The position numbers and the translations under genes are program-made. Below are positions 26,981 through 35,208 of a DNA stretch of 64,000 nucleotides, in pieces (positions within the stretch are counted from its first letter, which is position 1; each line of letters opens with the position of its first letter). The DNA is from an uncultured Bacteroidales bacterium (GTDB lineage: Bacteria > Bacteroidota > Bacteroidia > Bacteroidales > UBA932): contig CASFGK010000026.1 in assembly GCA_949294195.1 (NCBI GenBank), positions 60,718 to 124,717 of the forward strand. Reading direction: 5' to 3'. Under the pieces are notes generated by a model, which saw only the letters and a list, made by a program, of their open reading frames with translations, was not told the DNA's origin and made no database searches.

Positions 26981-28879
26981 CTATTCAGCCAGTTTAAGTG
27001 TCTTCCATGAAGATAAGAGCGAAGGAGATGCGGAAACACTTGGCACCTGTGACTTCGAGTTCTCCACAATGGATCTTTTGCTCACATTTTCTGTAACGAA
27101 GCTGGCTATTTCCCCCAATGTCGCATCGCCGCCGCTTTCCTGAAGCTTTTTCAGAAGATAATATGTAAACATGCCATGTCCCTTCTCATCGTATGAATAC
27201 GCTGTCTGATCTCCTTGCGCTGCAGAAAATACCACCATATTCCCTACCGGCTCCTCTTTTTTCGTCTTGATGGCTATTCCTCTGGCGGCTACGAGTATGT
27301 CACCCGTTCTCTGCACACCGCTAAAGCAGGCATCTAAGAAAACCACGGAAGAAGCTGCCTTGCAGGATGCCAACTGTTCGTACAGCGTACTGAGTCTGTA
27401 TCCAGTAGCGGTATTCGAGCCGTATCCGTCTATCGGCAGCAGATAGGATGTGCCAGTCTTCTCATCAGGAATACCATGGCCTGCGTAATAAAAAATCAGA
27501 CTGGCCTCTCCATTGTAAGCATCTGCGACTTTAGTAATCCAGTCCACTTCAGCCAGGATATTATTTAGAGTGGCGTTTTTCACAAGATGGATATTCCCCT
27601 GAGGTATTCCCAATGTTTTATGACAATACTCGGCGAAGGTATTTCCATCATTCAATGCGAATTGTACTGGAGATTCGCGCTGATAATCCTCATTGGCAAT
27701 GATAACCACGAAAGTTTTCTCATTACGTACTCTGCCTTGAGGGATGTTAATATCCACATCTGATTTTCCGACAGATATGCTTCTGCGACTGATCTGCTGA
27801 ACACCAAAGGCCGATATACCGTCCTCAAAATCTAGATCAATAGGGTCGAAATTGTACTTGATATCCGCCAATGCAAATTCGAGAGACCGATCATTGCTAT
27901 AACTGTAGCTTTTTCCGGAAGGCGTTGTCCAGGTTTCAGCAGCTAGTGCAAGTCTGTCATCTTGAATGAAATATTCTGGCGTCCTAAGGCATTGACTGAA
28001 ACTCTTTTCGAAAGCTTCAGCTTCGCAGATAGGTACTGGCAGGAGCAGAATGCCGAACCTGGAATCGTGTACCATGAAGATTTCTCCGTCCGCATCATAG
28101 TCTCCGAGTACCTGTTCCGATCTGATTGCCTTTGACTGGGCTGCTATATACTCCTTCCTGGCTTCCAGCACGAGAGAATCTATAAGCTTCTGCCGGGTAT
28201 TTTCATTTACCCTATTTTGCCAATGGACAGTTTTCTCATACTTGCCCTTTTCCTGCCAGAGATTCACTTTCGGCTCCACATACAGCCTGGCAAAACCAGA
28301 GAAACTGCCCGATACTTCCGCTGCACTTTCATACCACCTGCCCGTCTTGTCGATATAGCCAGGTTTTCCGTCAAGTACGACTTCCGCGATTCCGTAATTG
28401 AAGCCAAGTGCCTTGTCGTATTTGTATGGTATGGCAGACTTACCGGTCCTGTCAATATAGCCCCATTTCCCGTTCATAAAGGCTGGGGATAATCCTTCGT
28501 TAAAAAGTCCTGGCTTTTCGAACCTGTAAGGAATGACAGACTTACCGGCAGCATCGATGAACCCGTATTTCCCGTTAAGCCGGACTGAAGCCAGTCCCTC
28601 GCTGAATGGTCCGGCTGCCTCGAACCGGAACGGTATGACCGTACTTCCGTCCGTGGAGATATAGCCCCATTTTCCCATGAACTTGACCGGGGCCAGATTT
28701 TCCGAAAACCCATACGGAGCATCATCGAATCTCGGCTTTATCACCCAGACGCTTCCTGCCTTAAAGCCATATTTTCCGGTATCATCTTGCTGCGGGCGAT
28801 AGTTTTGAGTATAAGCTTGTAATCCTGCACCTGAAAGGCTTTCGAAAAATAATAGAATTATCAATAAAAATCTTTTCAT
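26981..28879 (-). CDS. Secreted WG-repeat caspase-like (C14) protease
   Basis: A 632-residue protein from ATG 28879 with a signal peptide (MKRFLLIILLFFESLSGAGLQA). Residues about 30-185 hold four to five WG repeats, seen as repeated GKWGYI / GKYGFID elements followed by S(V/A)IPY(R/K)(F/Y). A region of unknown fold follows (about 190-375). The C-terminal caspase-hemoglobinase domain (about 380-610) carries the His/Cys dyad: His468 in YYAGHGIPD and Cys518 in LDACFSGV. The dyad is intact, so it should be an active cysteine protease, probably outside the cytoplasm. Last gene of a four-gene block (31359 to 26981). The target is unknown. Confidence 0.88.
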   Translation of the reverse strand: MKRFLLIILLFFESLSGAGLQAYTQNYRPQQDDTGKYGFKAGSVWVIKPRFDDAPYGFSENLAPVKFMGKWGYISTDGSTVIPFRFEAAGPFSEGLASVRLNGKYGFIDAAGKSVIPYRFEKPGLFNEGLSPAFMNGKWGYIDRTGKSAIPYKYDKALGFNYGIAEVVLDGKPGYIDKTGRWYESAAEVSGSFSGFARLYVEPKVNLWQEKGKYEKTVHWQNRVNENTRQKLIDSLVLEARKEYIAAQSKAIRSEQVLGDYDADGEIFMVHDSRFGILLLPVPICEAEAFEKSFSQCLRTPEYFIQDDRLALAAETWTTPSGKSYSYSNDRSLEFALADIKYNFDPIDLDFEDGISAFGVQQISRRSISVGKSDVDINIPQGRVRNEKTFVVIIANEDYQRESPVQFALNDGNTFAEYCHKTLGIPQGNIHLVKNATLNNILAEVDWITKVADAYNGEASLIFYYAGHGIPDEKTGTSYLLPIDGYGSNTATGYRLSTLYEQLASCKAASSVVFLDACFSGVQRTGDILVAARGIAIKTKKEEPVGNMVVFSAAQGDQTAYSYDEKGHGMFTYYLLKKLQESGGDATLGEIASFVTENVSKRSIVENSKSQVPSVSASPSLLSSWKTLKLAE

Positions 28880-29020
28880 TATTAAAATCAATATAAGTCC
28901 AACACCATGAATTTTACATGTTTTAGAAATTTATCGTTTATTCATGAAAGATTTAAAAAGAACAACATATTTTAAAGATTCTATCGGTCCAGTTAGCAAT
29001 GATTTTTATAGTTCTATAAA

Positions 29021-29749
29021 TTAAAATGAATAAGCGACTTTAAATGCTACACCATTATAAAAATCAACGACAAACGTACCATTCAGGCTTAGCCATACCT
29101 CTCCCTTGGTCTTCTTCTTTATGCATACTCCGAAACCGCCGTCGATAAAAGGATTATTAAAACCTCCACCATAAGCTTGAATTCCATATCCGCCGCTTGC
29201 GGAAACAAACGGGGAAACCTTTTTTTTCAAAAAAGAAGATCTTAAATGTAAGAAAACGGGAATATAAGCCGCTTTCAGTCCAGACATGTGGAATCCTATA
29301 CCTGCGCCAACATAGAGGTACTGGGAAAAACTGTAGCCATTGATCACATTGAGCGTTAATGCCGGAGCAGTATATTCCACCCCTCTCATATCTCTGCCTC
29401 CATTTGGATGATTGTACCATTCTTCTTGATATTGAGAACCGACTCCCACACCGGTCTCGACAAATAAATTGTATCCCTTTTCTCTGGCTGCATAATCCCT
29501 GACATTCGCGGTTTTCTGCTGTTTTTTCATCTGCCTCTCGGAGAGTTCTTCACCGGCATAACTGACTTCTTCGGCAGAGTATTCGAAGATGTCACCGTAC
29601 TCGTTCGTCACCCTCGCGCCTCCGTTAGGAAGCTTTTCCACTTCTCCCCTGATGACTGTACCGTCTTTCAGGACAAGCACCTGCGGCTCCTGCGCATATA
29701 TTGCTACCCCGGCAAACAACATCGTCAGAACAATAATTAATCTTTTCAT
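29021..29749 (-). CDS. Predicted outer-membrane beta-barrel protein
   Basis: A 242-residue protein with a signal peptide (MKRLIIVLTMLFAGVAIYAQ). Residues 22-65 form a small beta domain, LVLKDGTVIRGEVEKLPNG, seen in many Bacteroidota envelope proteins. A short Lys/Gln-rich stretch leads into a C-terminal domain of amphipathic strands rich in Gly and aromatics, ending in FKVAYSF; a terminal Phe is typical of an outer-membrane barrel. Specific function is unknown. It lies 37 bases after the DUF4384 gene and 141 bases before the caspase gene, same strand. Confidence 0.75.
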   Translation of the reverse strand: MKRLIIVLTMLFAGVAIYAQEPQVLVLKDGTVIRGEVEKLPNGGARVTNEYGDIFEYSAEEVSYAGEELSERQMKKQQKTANVRDYAAREKGYNLFVETGVGVGSQYQEEWYNHPNGGRDMRGVEYTAPALTLNVINGYSFSQYLYVGAGIGFHMSGLKAAYIPVFLHLRSSFLKKKVSPFVSASGGYGIQAYGGGFNNPFIDGGFGVCIKKKTKGEVWLSLNGTFVVDFYNGVAFKVAYSF

Positions 29750-29786
29750 AAAATCAGATTTGGTTATTTATTATGAAACGTTGAAT

Positions 29787-30671
29787 TTATCTTTTACTTA
29801 CTGTTATATCCCTTATCTCCACACACATCCTGTTATCACGGCTGCGGCACGAAGACAGCCATCTGCTGAAATCGTCAAATGAAAGAATCCGTGGCAGCGC
29901 CGCATCCAACGAATGCTTGTCATCTGCCTTATAAAATTCCCGTGGAGAGAAAATCACATATATTCTGTTCAGTTCGGTCTTGCCAGCGCACGTCATCACA
30001 TATTCGTCCACTACATCAGGATTCACCACACCATGCGTATCATTGGAAGAAAAGAACAGATATCTTCGCCCGGCCTCTGTCCGGAAAATACTCTCATTCT
30101 GATTTTTGTAAGGCAACAGACAGTAGACATTCTCTTCCCCATCGAAAAGATATACGCCAAGGTATCCTGATACAGGAGAGGAAAACGACAGATACAGGTC
30201 ATCTCCGTCTTTGAAAGACGCGGACTCGAATTTGTCTTCAGTGCCGTTTCTGAGTATTCTTACATTGATATCTATTCCCGCAGACACGATTTCCCTGGCT
30301 TTTCCCTTGACTTTCACATTAATGATCAGCCCTATATCGGAATATAATATATGATATTCAGGTTCTCCGATGGTTTCGATCCATTCCCCCTTTACGGAGC
30401 TTTCCCCAAGAGTGAATTGGCTGATATCGGAACTGCCGTTCTCAGTTGCCACGGCTATGGTGGACGTAGCACCTACGACAGACCCGAAAGTATCTGCAAG
30501 AATACTGATTTTTGCCCTTTCCAGAGCCGAAACCTTCGCTTGGTCCAGAGACTCGTCACTTGGAACCACATAGGTATATTCTCCATTCACGAATACTATT
30601 TTCTGTGCATAGAGAGTAAACTGGGAACAAAGAATCGAAAGACATAGAGCCAGTTTAAAGACCGTTCTCAT
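29787..30671 (-). CDS. DUF4384-containing envelope protein with LPP20/FlgT-like N-terminus
   Basis: A 294-residue secreted protein from ATG 30671 (signal MRTVFKLALCLSILCSQFTLYA). An upstream in-frame start at 30731 would overlap the previous gene and hide the signal peptide. Residues about 35-140 (LDQAKVSALERAKISILAD) resemble the helix-strand fold of LPP20 / FlgT-type proteins. Residues about 150-250 match the DUF4384 pattern: YLSFSSPVSGYLGVYLFDGE, then CLLPYKNQN. DUF4384 is often linked to caspase-like or kinase domains, which fits the neighbours. The protein begins 13 bases after the preceding gene stops. Function unknown. Confidence 0.72.
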   Translation of the reverse strand: MRTVFKLALCLSILCSQFTLYAQKIVFVNGEYTYVVPSDESLDQAKVSALERAKISILADTFGSVVGATSTIAVATENGSSDISQFTLGESSVKGEWIETIGEPEYHILYSDIGLIINVKVKGKAREIVSAGIDINVRILRNGTEDKFESASFKDGDDLYLSFSSPVSGYLGVYLFDGEENVYCLLPYKNQNESIFRTEAGRRYLFFSSNDTHGVVNPDVVDEYVMTCAGKTELNRIYVIFSPREFYKADDKHSLDAALPRILSFDDFSRWLSSCRSRDNRMCVEIRDITVSKR

Positions 30672-30684
30672 GACAACTGACAAT

Positions 30685-31359
30685 TTACTCCAGACCGAGC
30701 ATGGCATCGAGCTGTGAAGAAAGCTGTTCACCCTCTTTCGCGAGTTCCTCCCTTATGGCCGTCTTGGCACTTTGCATAGCCATATCGGCAGAGCATGCTA
30801 TCTGGACCCTCACTTCCTTGTTCTTGCCGGCTTTGACTCTGTAGCACTCGATGACCGTCATCACCCGGCCAAGCCTCTGCGCTATCATATTCTTGCTCGC
30901 CAGCACTGTACGCGTCACTGACACAGCTTCTTCCTGAGCAAGCTGTTCGTTGCTTACTTCATTGTCTATCAAAGCTATGACCTGGCTCTGCATCTGACCG
31001 GCCATATTCAGTTTCGCAAGTTCCATCGCCTGAATCTTGGCTGCATCATAGGTCTCGCCTATCGACATGGCTTCGCTCATGATGTATTTCGGGTACATGT
31101 TCTCGTCGAATTCGTACTGCATCCTATAAGTACGGTCGAGTTGCTTTTCCAGAGGAAGTTGCCCAGGAGCCACCTGCCAGCCATCTTTTTCGTATTTTTT
31201 GGCTTCTTTGCGAGCCGATTTACTAGCTTTGGCATCCAGTTCAGATTTGGTCATTTTCGAGATTTCTTTCCTTTCTTTCAGTACCTGCTCCATATCCTGC
31301 GAATATGCAATAGGAAGAGTCAGGAGCATCGACAAAGCGATGAAAACGATTTTTTTCAT
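30685..31359 (-). CDS. Secreted LPP20-like protein of unknown function
   Basis: A 224-residue protein with a signal peptide (MKKIVFIALSMLLTLPIAYS). A charged helical stretch (residues 25-65, many Lys and Glu) precedes a domain of about 90-200: YDAAKIQAMELAKLNMAGQM, then a QLGR-like strand and EVRVQIACSADMA. The pattern is like LPP20/SIMPL-type folds, as in the next gene. I do not recognise a precise family. It is the first gene of the four-gene block that ends with the caspase-like protease. A TATCTTTT element at 31372-31365, close to the ATG, might be a weak promoter. Confidence 0.65.
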   Translation of the reverse strand: MKKIVFIALSMLLTLPIAYSQDMEQVLKERKEISKMTKSELDAKASKSARKEAKKYEKDGWQVAPGQLPLEKQLDRTYRMQYEFDENMYPKYIMSEAMSIGETYDAAKIQAMELAKLNMAGQMQSQVIALIDNEVSNEQLAQEEAVSVTRTVLASKNMIAQRLGRVMTVIECYRVKAGKNKEVRVQIACSADMAMQSAKTAIREELAKEGEQLSSQLDAMLGLE

Positions 31360-31409
31360 AGTGTAAAAGATATTCTCTGCCCACAGCTCCGATGCGGCAA
31401 TCCATAATT

Positions 31410-31652
31410 AAAAAGTGTGGAGCTGATTCCGTTTATCCATTAGAAGGTTGTGGCAAACCCAAGCGCGAACAAACGACACCCGATACCCCACACTCGAATA
31501 GATATGGAGTACCGGGAGAACGAAATATCCCCCTGACAACATGATCTAAACAAGAATGAGTGCTGTGCGCTGTCCTTGCGCTTTGAAAACTGCCACATTT
31601 TCTAATTAGGACTAAGCGAAAACACTTTCAGTATGTAATGTTGATTCCTCAA
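31410..31652 (-). ncRNA. Structured non-coding RNA, probable 6S RNA
   Basis: No coding gene fits here, but on the minus strand the sequence folds as one long interrupted rod. Pairing arms are: 31605-31600 with 31445-31440 (TTAGAA/TTCTAA), 31597-31591 with 31455-31449 (TGTGGCA/TGCCACA), 31583-31578 with 31466-31461 (AAGCGC/GCGCTT), 31574-31571 with 31478-31475, 31563-31558 with 31495-31490, 31548-31544 with 31503-31499, and a terminal hairpin 31533-31528 with 31519-31514. A TATCTTTG promoter element precedes it and a T-run (31414-31410) ends it. Bubbles between stems and overall size fit 6S RNA, which binds RNA polymerase. The start near 31652 is inferred from the promoter. Confidence 0.6.
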
Positions 31653-31658
31653 CAGTGC

Positions 31659-31666
31659 CAAAGATA
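31659..31666 (-). promoter_or_regulatory. -7 element for the structured RNA
   Basis: TATCTTTG on the minus strand, exact consensus. A TTTG (31693-31690) lies at 23-24 bases, longer than the usual 19. It predicts a start near 31652, immediately before a GTTGA-GGAA-TCAAC hairpin at the 5' end of the RNA. The remaining gap 31667-31950 has no supported gene. Confidence 0.55.
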
Positions 31667-31950
31667 ATACAAAAAAGTGATATACGGAGCAAATCATGGA
31701 AATATGATTGAAAGTTAATGATTTATGGAGTTGCGTACCCATCCTGTTACTAAAATGCAGGAGTGGCAACAGTACGAAAAAGGACGGCAAAACGAGGTAA
31801 AAACGTCACTCGCACAGGACTTTGGATGCATTGAGGTTGAAAAATCCGGTGGCAGGTTTGCCACCGACACCTACGTCGCGGCGGAGAAGGTGCGCAGCGG
31901 GTATCTCGGCATAGACCACAAGATATGAGGAAAATCACTATTTTTGCCGT

Positions 31951-34221
31951 ATGGAACACAGTGCATTGGAAAGCGACATACAGTTTCTTCCGGGAGTCGG
32001 GCCCAAAAGGGCCGAGCTTCTGCGGAAGGAACTGGGCATCAATACTTTCGAAGATCTGATCAGGCTATATCCTTTCAGATATATCGACAGGAGCGGCATT
32101 GTTCCGATAAAAGATATAAGGCCGGACATGGCCTATATCCAGATAAAGGCCCGAGTGACAGCCAGAGAACTGTACGGGAACGCGGGGGTCATCGCCGCCG
32201 ACAATATCTATGGCCAAAGCCAGGACGTTTCAGGCAACCGCACTCCGGCCGCAACAGGCGCCAGACCGGATATCAGATTCAACACTGTCAGGAGAATGCG
32301 GGTGGTGGTCGAAGATGCGACAGGAAGGCTGGAACTGGTCTTTTTCAAAGGAATCAAATGGATGTACGGGAAGCTCGAGCCGGGAAAGGAGTTCATTTTC
32401 TTCGGCAAGCCTACAGTTTTCAACGGTCTGGTGAACATGGTGCATCCTGAGGTGGACAACGCTCCCGACATGCAAGGCACGCATTCCGGAAACGCACATC
32501 CGACGGCCGGCGGAGAAGTCCGGAGCACGAAACGGCAGACTGCAGCCCTGACAATGACAGGAGTCTATCCGAGTACCGAAAGACTGAAGAACGGAGGCAT
32601 CACAGGCAAGACTATGTGCAGATTGCAGGAACATGCCTTGAACGCATGTCTGTCCGATATAGAGGAAACGCTACCCGTATGGTTCCTGAAGCAGCAGGGA
32701 CTGGTCCCGCTTCCGTTCGCTCTGAAGAACATACATTTCCCGAAAGACCAGCAGTCGCTGGAGCGGGCAAGATACAGGCTTAAATTCGAAGAACTGTTTT
32801 TCCTGCAGCTTTCTCTCCTGAAACAGAAATACATACACAGCCGCGACGAGCACGGCATACAGATGCCGAAGGTCGGTGAAGCGTTCAACAGATGCTATGA
32901 AGCCCTGCCTTTTCCTCTTACCGGAGCACAGAAACGCGTGATTACCGAAATCCGCAATGACATGAAAAGCGGACACCAGATGAACCGTCTGCTGCAGGGA
33001 GATGTGGGAAGCGGAAAGACTATGGTTGCAGTGCTTACAGCACTTATTGCTGTCGGGAACGGGTATCAGACATGCATCATGGCCCCTACGGAAGTACTTG
33101 CCCGTCAGCATTTCAAGAACATTTCGAAGTATCTGGAGCCTTCAGGGGTCAGAGTGGCCCTGCTCACAGGAAGCAGCAGGACTGCTGAGAGACGGGAAAT
33201 CCATGCCGGTCTGGAAGACGGGAGTATAGGCATAATAGTGGGGACTCATGCCCTTATAGAGGATGATGTCCTGTTCAGGAATCTCGGTCTGGCCATCGTG
33301 GACGAGCAGCACCGCTTCGGAGTGGAACAGAGAGCGAAACTGTGGCGGAAATCTTCTTGCGGGATGCCGCCGCATATACTGGTCATGACGGCTACCCCCA
33401 TTCCCCGGACCCTTGCCATGACCCTGTACGGCGATCTGGATGTGTCTGTCATTGACGAACTTCCGCCGGGCAGGAAACCAGTGCGGACTATCCACGCATC
33501 AGAGAACAGACGGCCGGCCCTGTTTAAATTCATGCGTGAACAGATCGCGCTTGGAAGACAGATTTTCGTAGTGTATCCGCTTATTTTCGAAAGCGAAAAG
33601 ATGGACTATAAGAACCTTGAGAACGGCTACGAGCAGATAGTCCAGGCTTTCCCGTTCCCCCCTTACAAGACAGCGATAGTTCACGGAAAACAGTCGAACG
33701 ACGAAAAGAAATTCAATATGGACGCTTTCGCCGCGGGGCGTGCGAATATACTTGTCGCTACATCCGTGATAGAAGTCGGCGTGGACGTGCCGAACGCCTC
33801 CGTGATGGTGATAGAAAGTGCGGAAAGGTTCGGACTCAGCCAGCTTCATCAGCTGCGCGGCCGTGTCGGCAGAGGATCTGAAAAGTCCTACTGTGTGCTG
33901 ATGACCGGCCAGAAGCTGAGCAAAGAGTCCAGACACCGTATCCAGCTGATGTGCAGCACAGAAAACGGGTTCGAACTTGCAGAGGAAGACATGAAGATGC
34001 GTGGGCCGGGCGATCTGGAAGGCACGCAGCAGAGCGGCCTGCCGATATCGCTCAATATCGCCTCGCTTGCAAAAGACGGACTGATCCTCAATGAGGCACG
34101 CAGCTGTGCGGAAGCCATTCTGGAAGAAGACCCTACCCTGTCTCTCGACAAGAATCGGCTTCTGATGCATGAACTGAAGAAAGACAAATACAACATAAAG
34201 GACTACAGTAAAATCAGCTGA
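31951..34221 (+). CDS. recG: ATP-dependent DNA helicase RecG
   Basis: A 756-residue helicase that remodels stalled replication forks and branched DNA. The N-terminus LPGVGPKRAELLRKELGI starts the wedge domain. Helicase motifs are Walker A QGDVGSGKT, the DEQH box VDEQHRFGVEQR, ATPIPRTLAM (motif III), the TRG region near SVIEVGVDVPNA, and motif VI QLRGRVGRG. Family members usually have about 690-700 residues; two low-complexity insertions in the wedge domain (about 77-108 and 167-195) explain the excess. Followed at 10 bases by the WYL regulator. Confidence 0.96.
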   Translation: MEHSALESDIQFLPGVGPKRAELLRKELGINTFEDLIRLYPFRYIDRSGIVPIKDIRPDMAYIQIKARVTARELYGNAGVIAADNIYGQSQDVSGNRTPAATGARPDIRFNTVRRMRVVVEDATGRLELVFFKGIKWMYGKLEPGKEFIFFGKPTVFNGLVNMVHPEVDNAPDMQGTHSGNAHPTAGGEVRSTKRQTAALTMTGVYPSTERLKNGGITGKTMCRLQEHALNACLSDIEETLPVWFLKQQGLVPLPFALKNIHFPKDQQSLERARYRLKFEELFFLQLSLLKQKYIHSRDEHGIQMPKVGEAFNRCYEALPFPLTGAQKRVITEIRNDMKSGHQMNRLLQGDVGSGKTMVAVLTALIAVGNGYQTCIMAPTEVLARQHFKNISKYLEPSGVRVALLTGSSRTAERREIHAGLEDGSIGIIVGTHALIEDDVLFRNLGLAIVDEQHRFGVEQRAKLWRKSSCGMPPHILVMTATPIPRTLAMTLYGDLDVSVIDELPPGRKPVRTIHASENRRPALFKFMREQIALGRQIFVVYPLIFESEKMDYKNLENGYEQIVQAFPFPPYKTAIVHGKQSNDEKKFNMDAFAAGRANILVATSVIEVGVDVPNASVMVIESAERFGLSQLHQLRGRVGRGSEKSYCVLMTGQKLSKESRHRIQLMCSTENGFELAEEDMKMRGPGDLEGTQQSGLPISLNIASLAKDGLILNEARSCAEAILEEDPTLSLDKNRLLMHELKKDKYNIKDYSKIS

Positions 34222-34231
34222 GGCGAATCCT

Positions 34232-35197
34232 ATGGTATCAGAACTTCTGGAAAAATATATCTGGCTCGTCAATACATTCCTGAGAGCCCGCGAACACGGA
34301 ATTTCGCTTCCGGAACTGCAGGAAATGTGGGAAAGACGCTATGGCGCAGCCTACTCCCGCAGCTCGTTCAACCATCACAGGGATGCGGTATCGCAGATTT
34401 TCGGGATAGAAATCGAGTGTGACCGCAGGACCAACAGATATTTCATCAGATATAGCGATGACGTCAAAGATTCCGATGCCTCATCATCCTGGCTTATAAA
34501 TACTTTTACGGTCAACAACCTGCTTTCCCTTGGCAGGGAACGTCTTTCCGGCCGCGTTTCCGTAGAGGAAATACCTTCAGGACACACATATCTTGCACCT
34601 GTCATGGAAGCCATGACGGACAGTCTGGAAATCAGGATACAGTACAGGAAATATACCGGTAATGAAATCACCGGATACACTCTGAGACCCTATGCAGTCA
34701 AGGAAAGCGCCAGAAGATGGTATATCGTGGCGTATTGCAACGAAAGGCAGAGCCTGAGAATATACGGGATGGACCGTATAGTGTCACTCGAAATCACCGG
34801 GAAACATTTCCTGATGCCGGATGACTTCGATGCAGACACATTGTTCCGCAACAGTTTCGGAGTGTATCTGCCAGACAGCAAACCGGAAGAAATCATATTC
34901 AGGGCTTCTGAAAAGGAAGCAAGATATCTTGAAGACCTGCCCCTCCACCAAAGCCAGAAGGTTGTCTCGAAAGACGGAAATTCAGTAACATTTTCTATCT
35001 TTGTGTGCCCGAACGAGAGCCTGATAATGGAGATTTTCAGACTCGGGCCGAGAATCGAGGTCCTTAAGCCGGCACATATCAGGAAAGAATTGGCGGCAGT
35101 GGCGGTCAGGACAGCACGACTGTATGGAGACGGAGTTTCAGCTGATGATGCTTCCGGCTCCGCCATGCCAGGAATGTTACATGAAAAGAAATTGTAA
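34232..35197 (+). CDS. WYL-domain transcriptional regulator
   Basis: A 321-residue regulator. Residues 1-75 form a winged-helix-like N-terminal domain (LPELQEMWERRYGAAYSRSSFNHHRD). The WYL domain is at about 115-205 with ARRWYIVAYCNERQSLRIYGMDRI, followed by a WCX-like C-terminal domain with FGVYLPDSKPEEIIFRA. WYL proteins sense ligands such as nucleic-acid fragments or nucleotides and often control DNA repair or defence genes. It lies 10 bases after recG and 11 bases before the S9 peptidase, so its operon mates are possible targets, though this is inference. Confidence 0.9.
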   Translation: MVSELLEKYIWLVNTFLRAREHGISLPELQEMWERRYGAAYSRSSFNHHRDAVSQIFGIEIECDRRTNRYFIRYSDDVKDSDASSSWLINTFTVNNLLSLGRERLSGRVSVEEIPSGHTYLAPVMEAMTDSLEIRIQYRKYTGNEITGYTLRPYAVKESARRWYIVAYCNERQSLRIYGMDRIVSLEITGKHFLMPDDFDADTLFRNSFGVYLPDSKPEEIIFRASEKEARYLEDLPLHQSQKVVSKDGNSVTFSIFVCPNESLIMEIFRLGPRIEVLKPAHIRKELAAVAVRTARLYGDGVSADDASGSAMPGMLHEKKL

Positions 35198-35208
35198 ATT
35201 GTTTTATA

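Noticed and set aside
31725-31928. A 67-codon plus-strand frame just before recG
   Set aside because: No recognised similarity, no promoter in the right place, and the codons are unlike neighbours; treated as chance.
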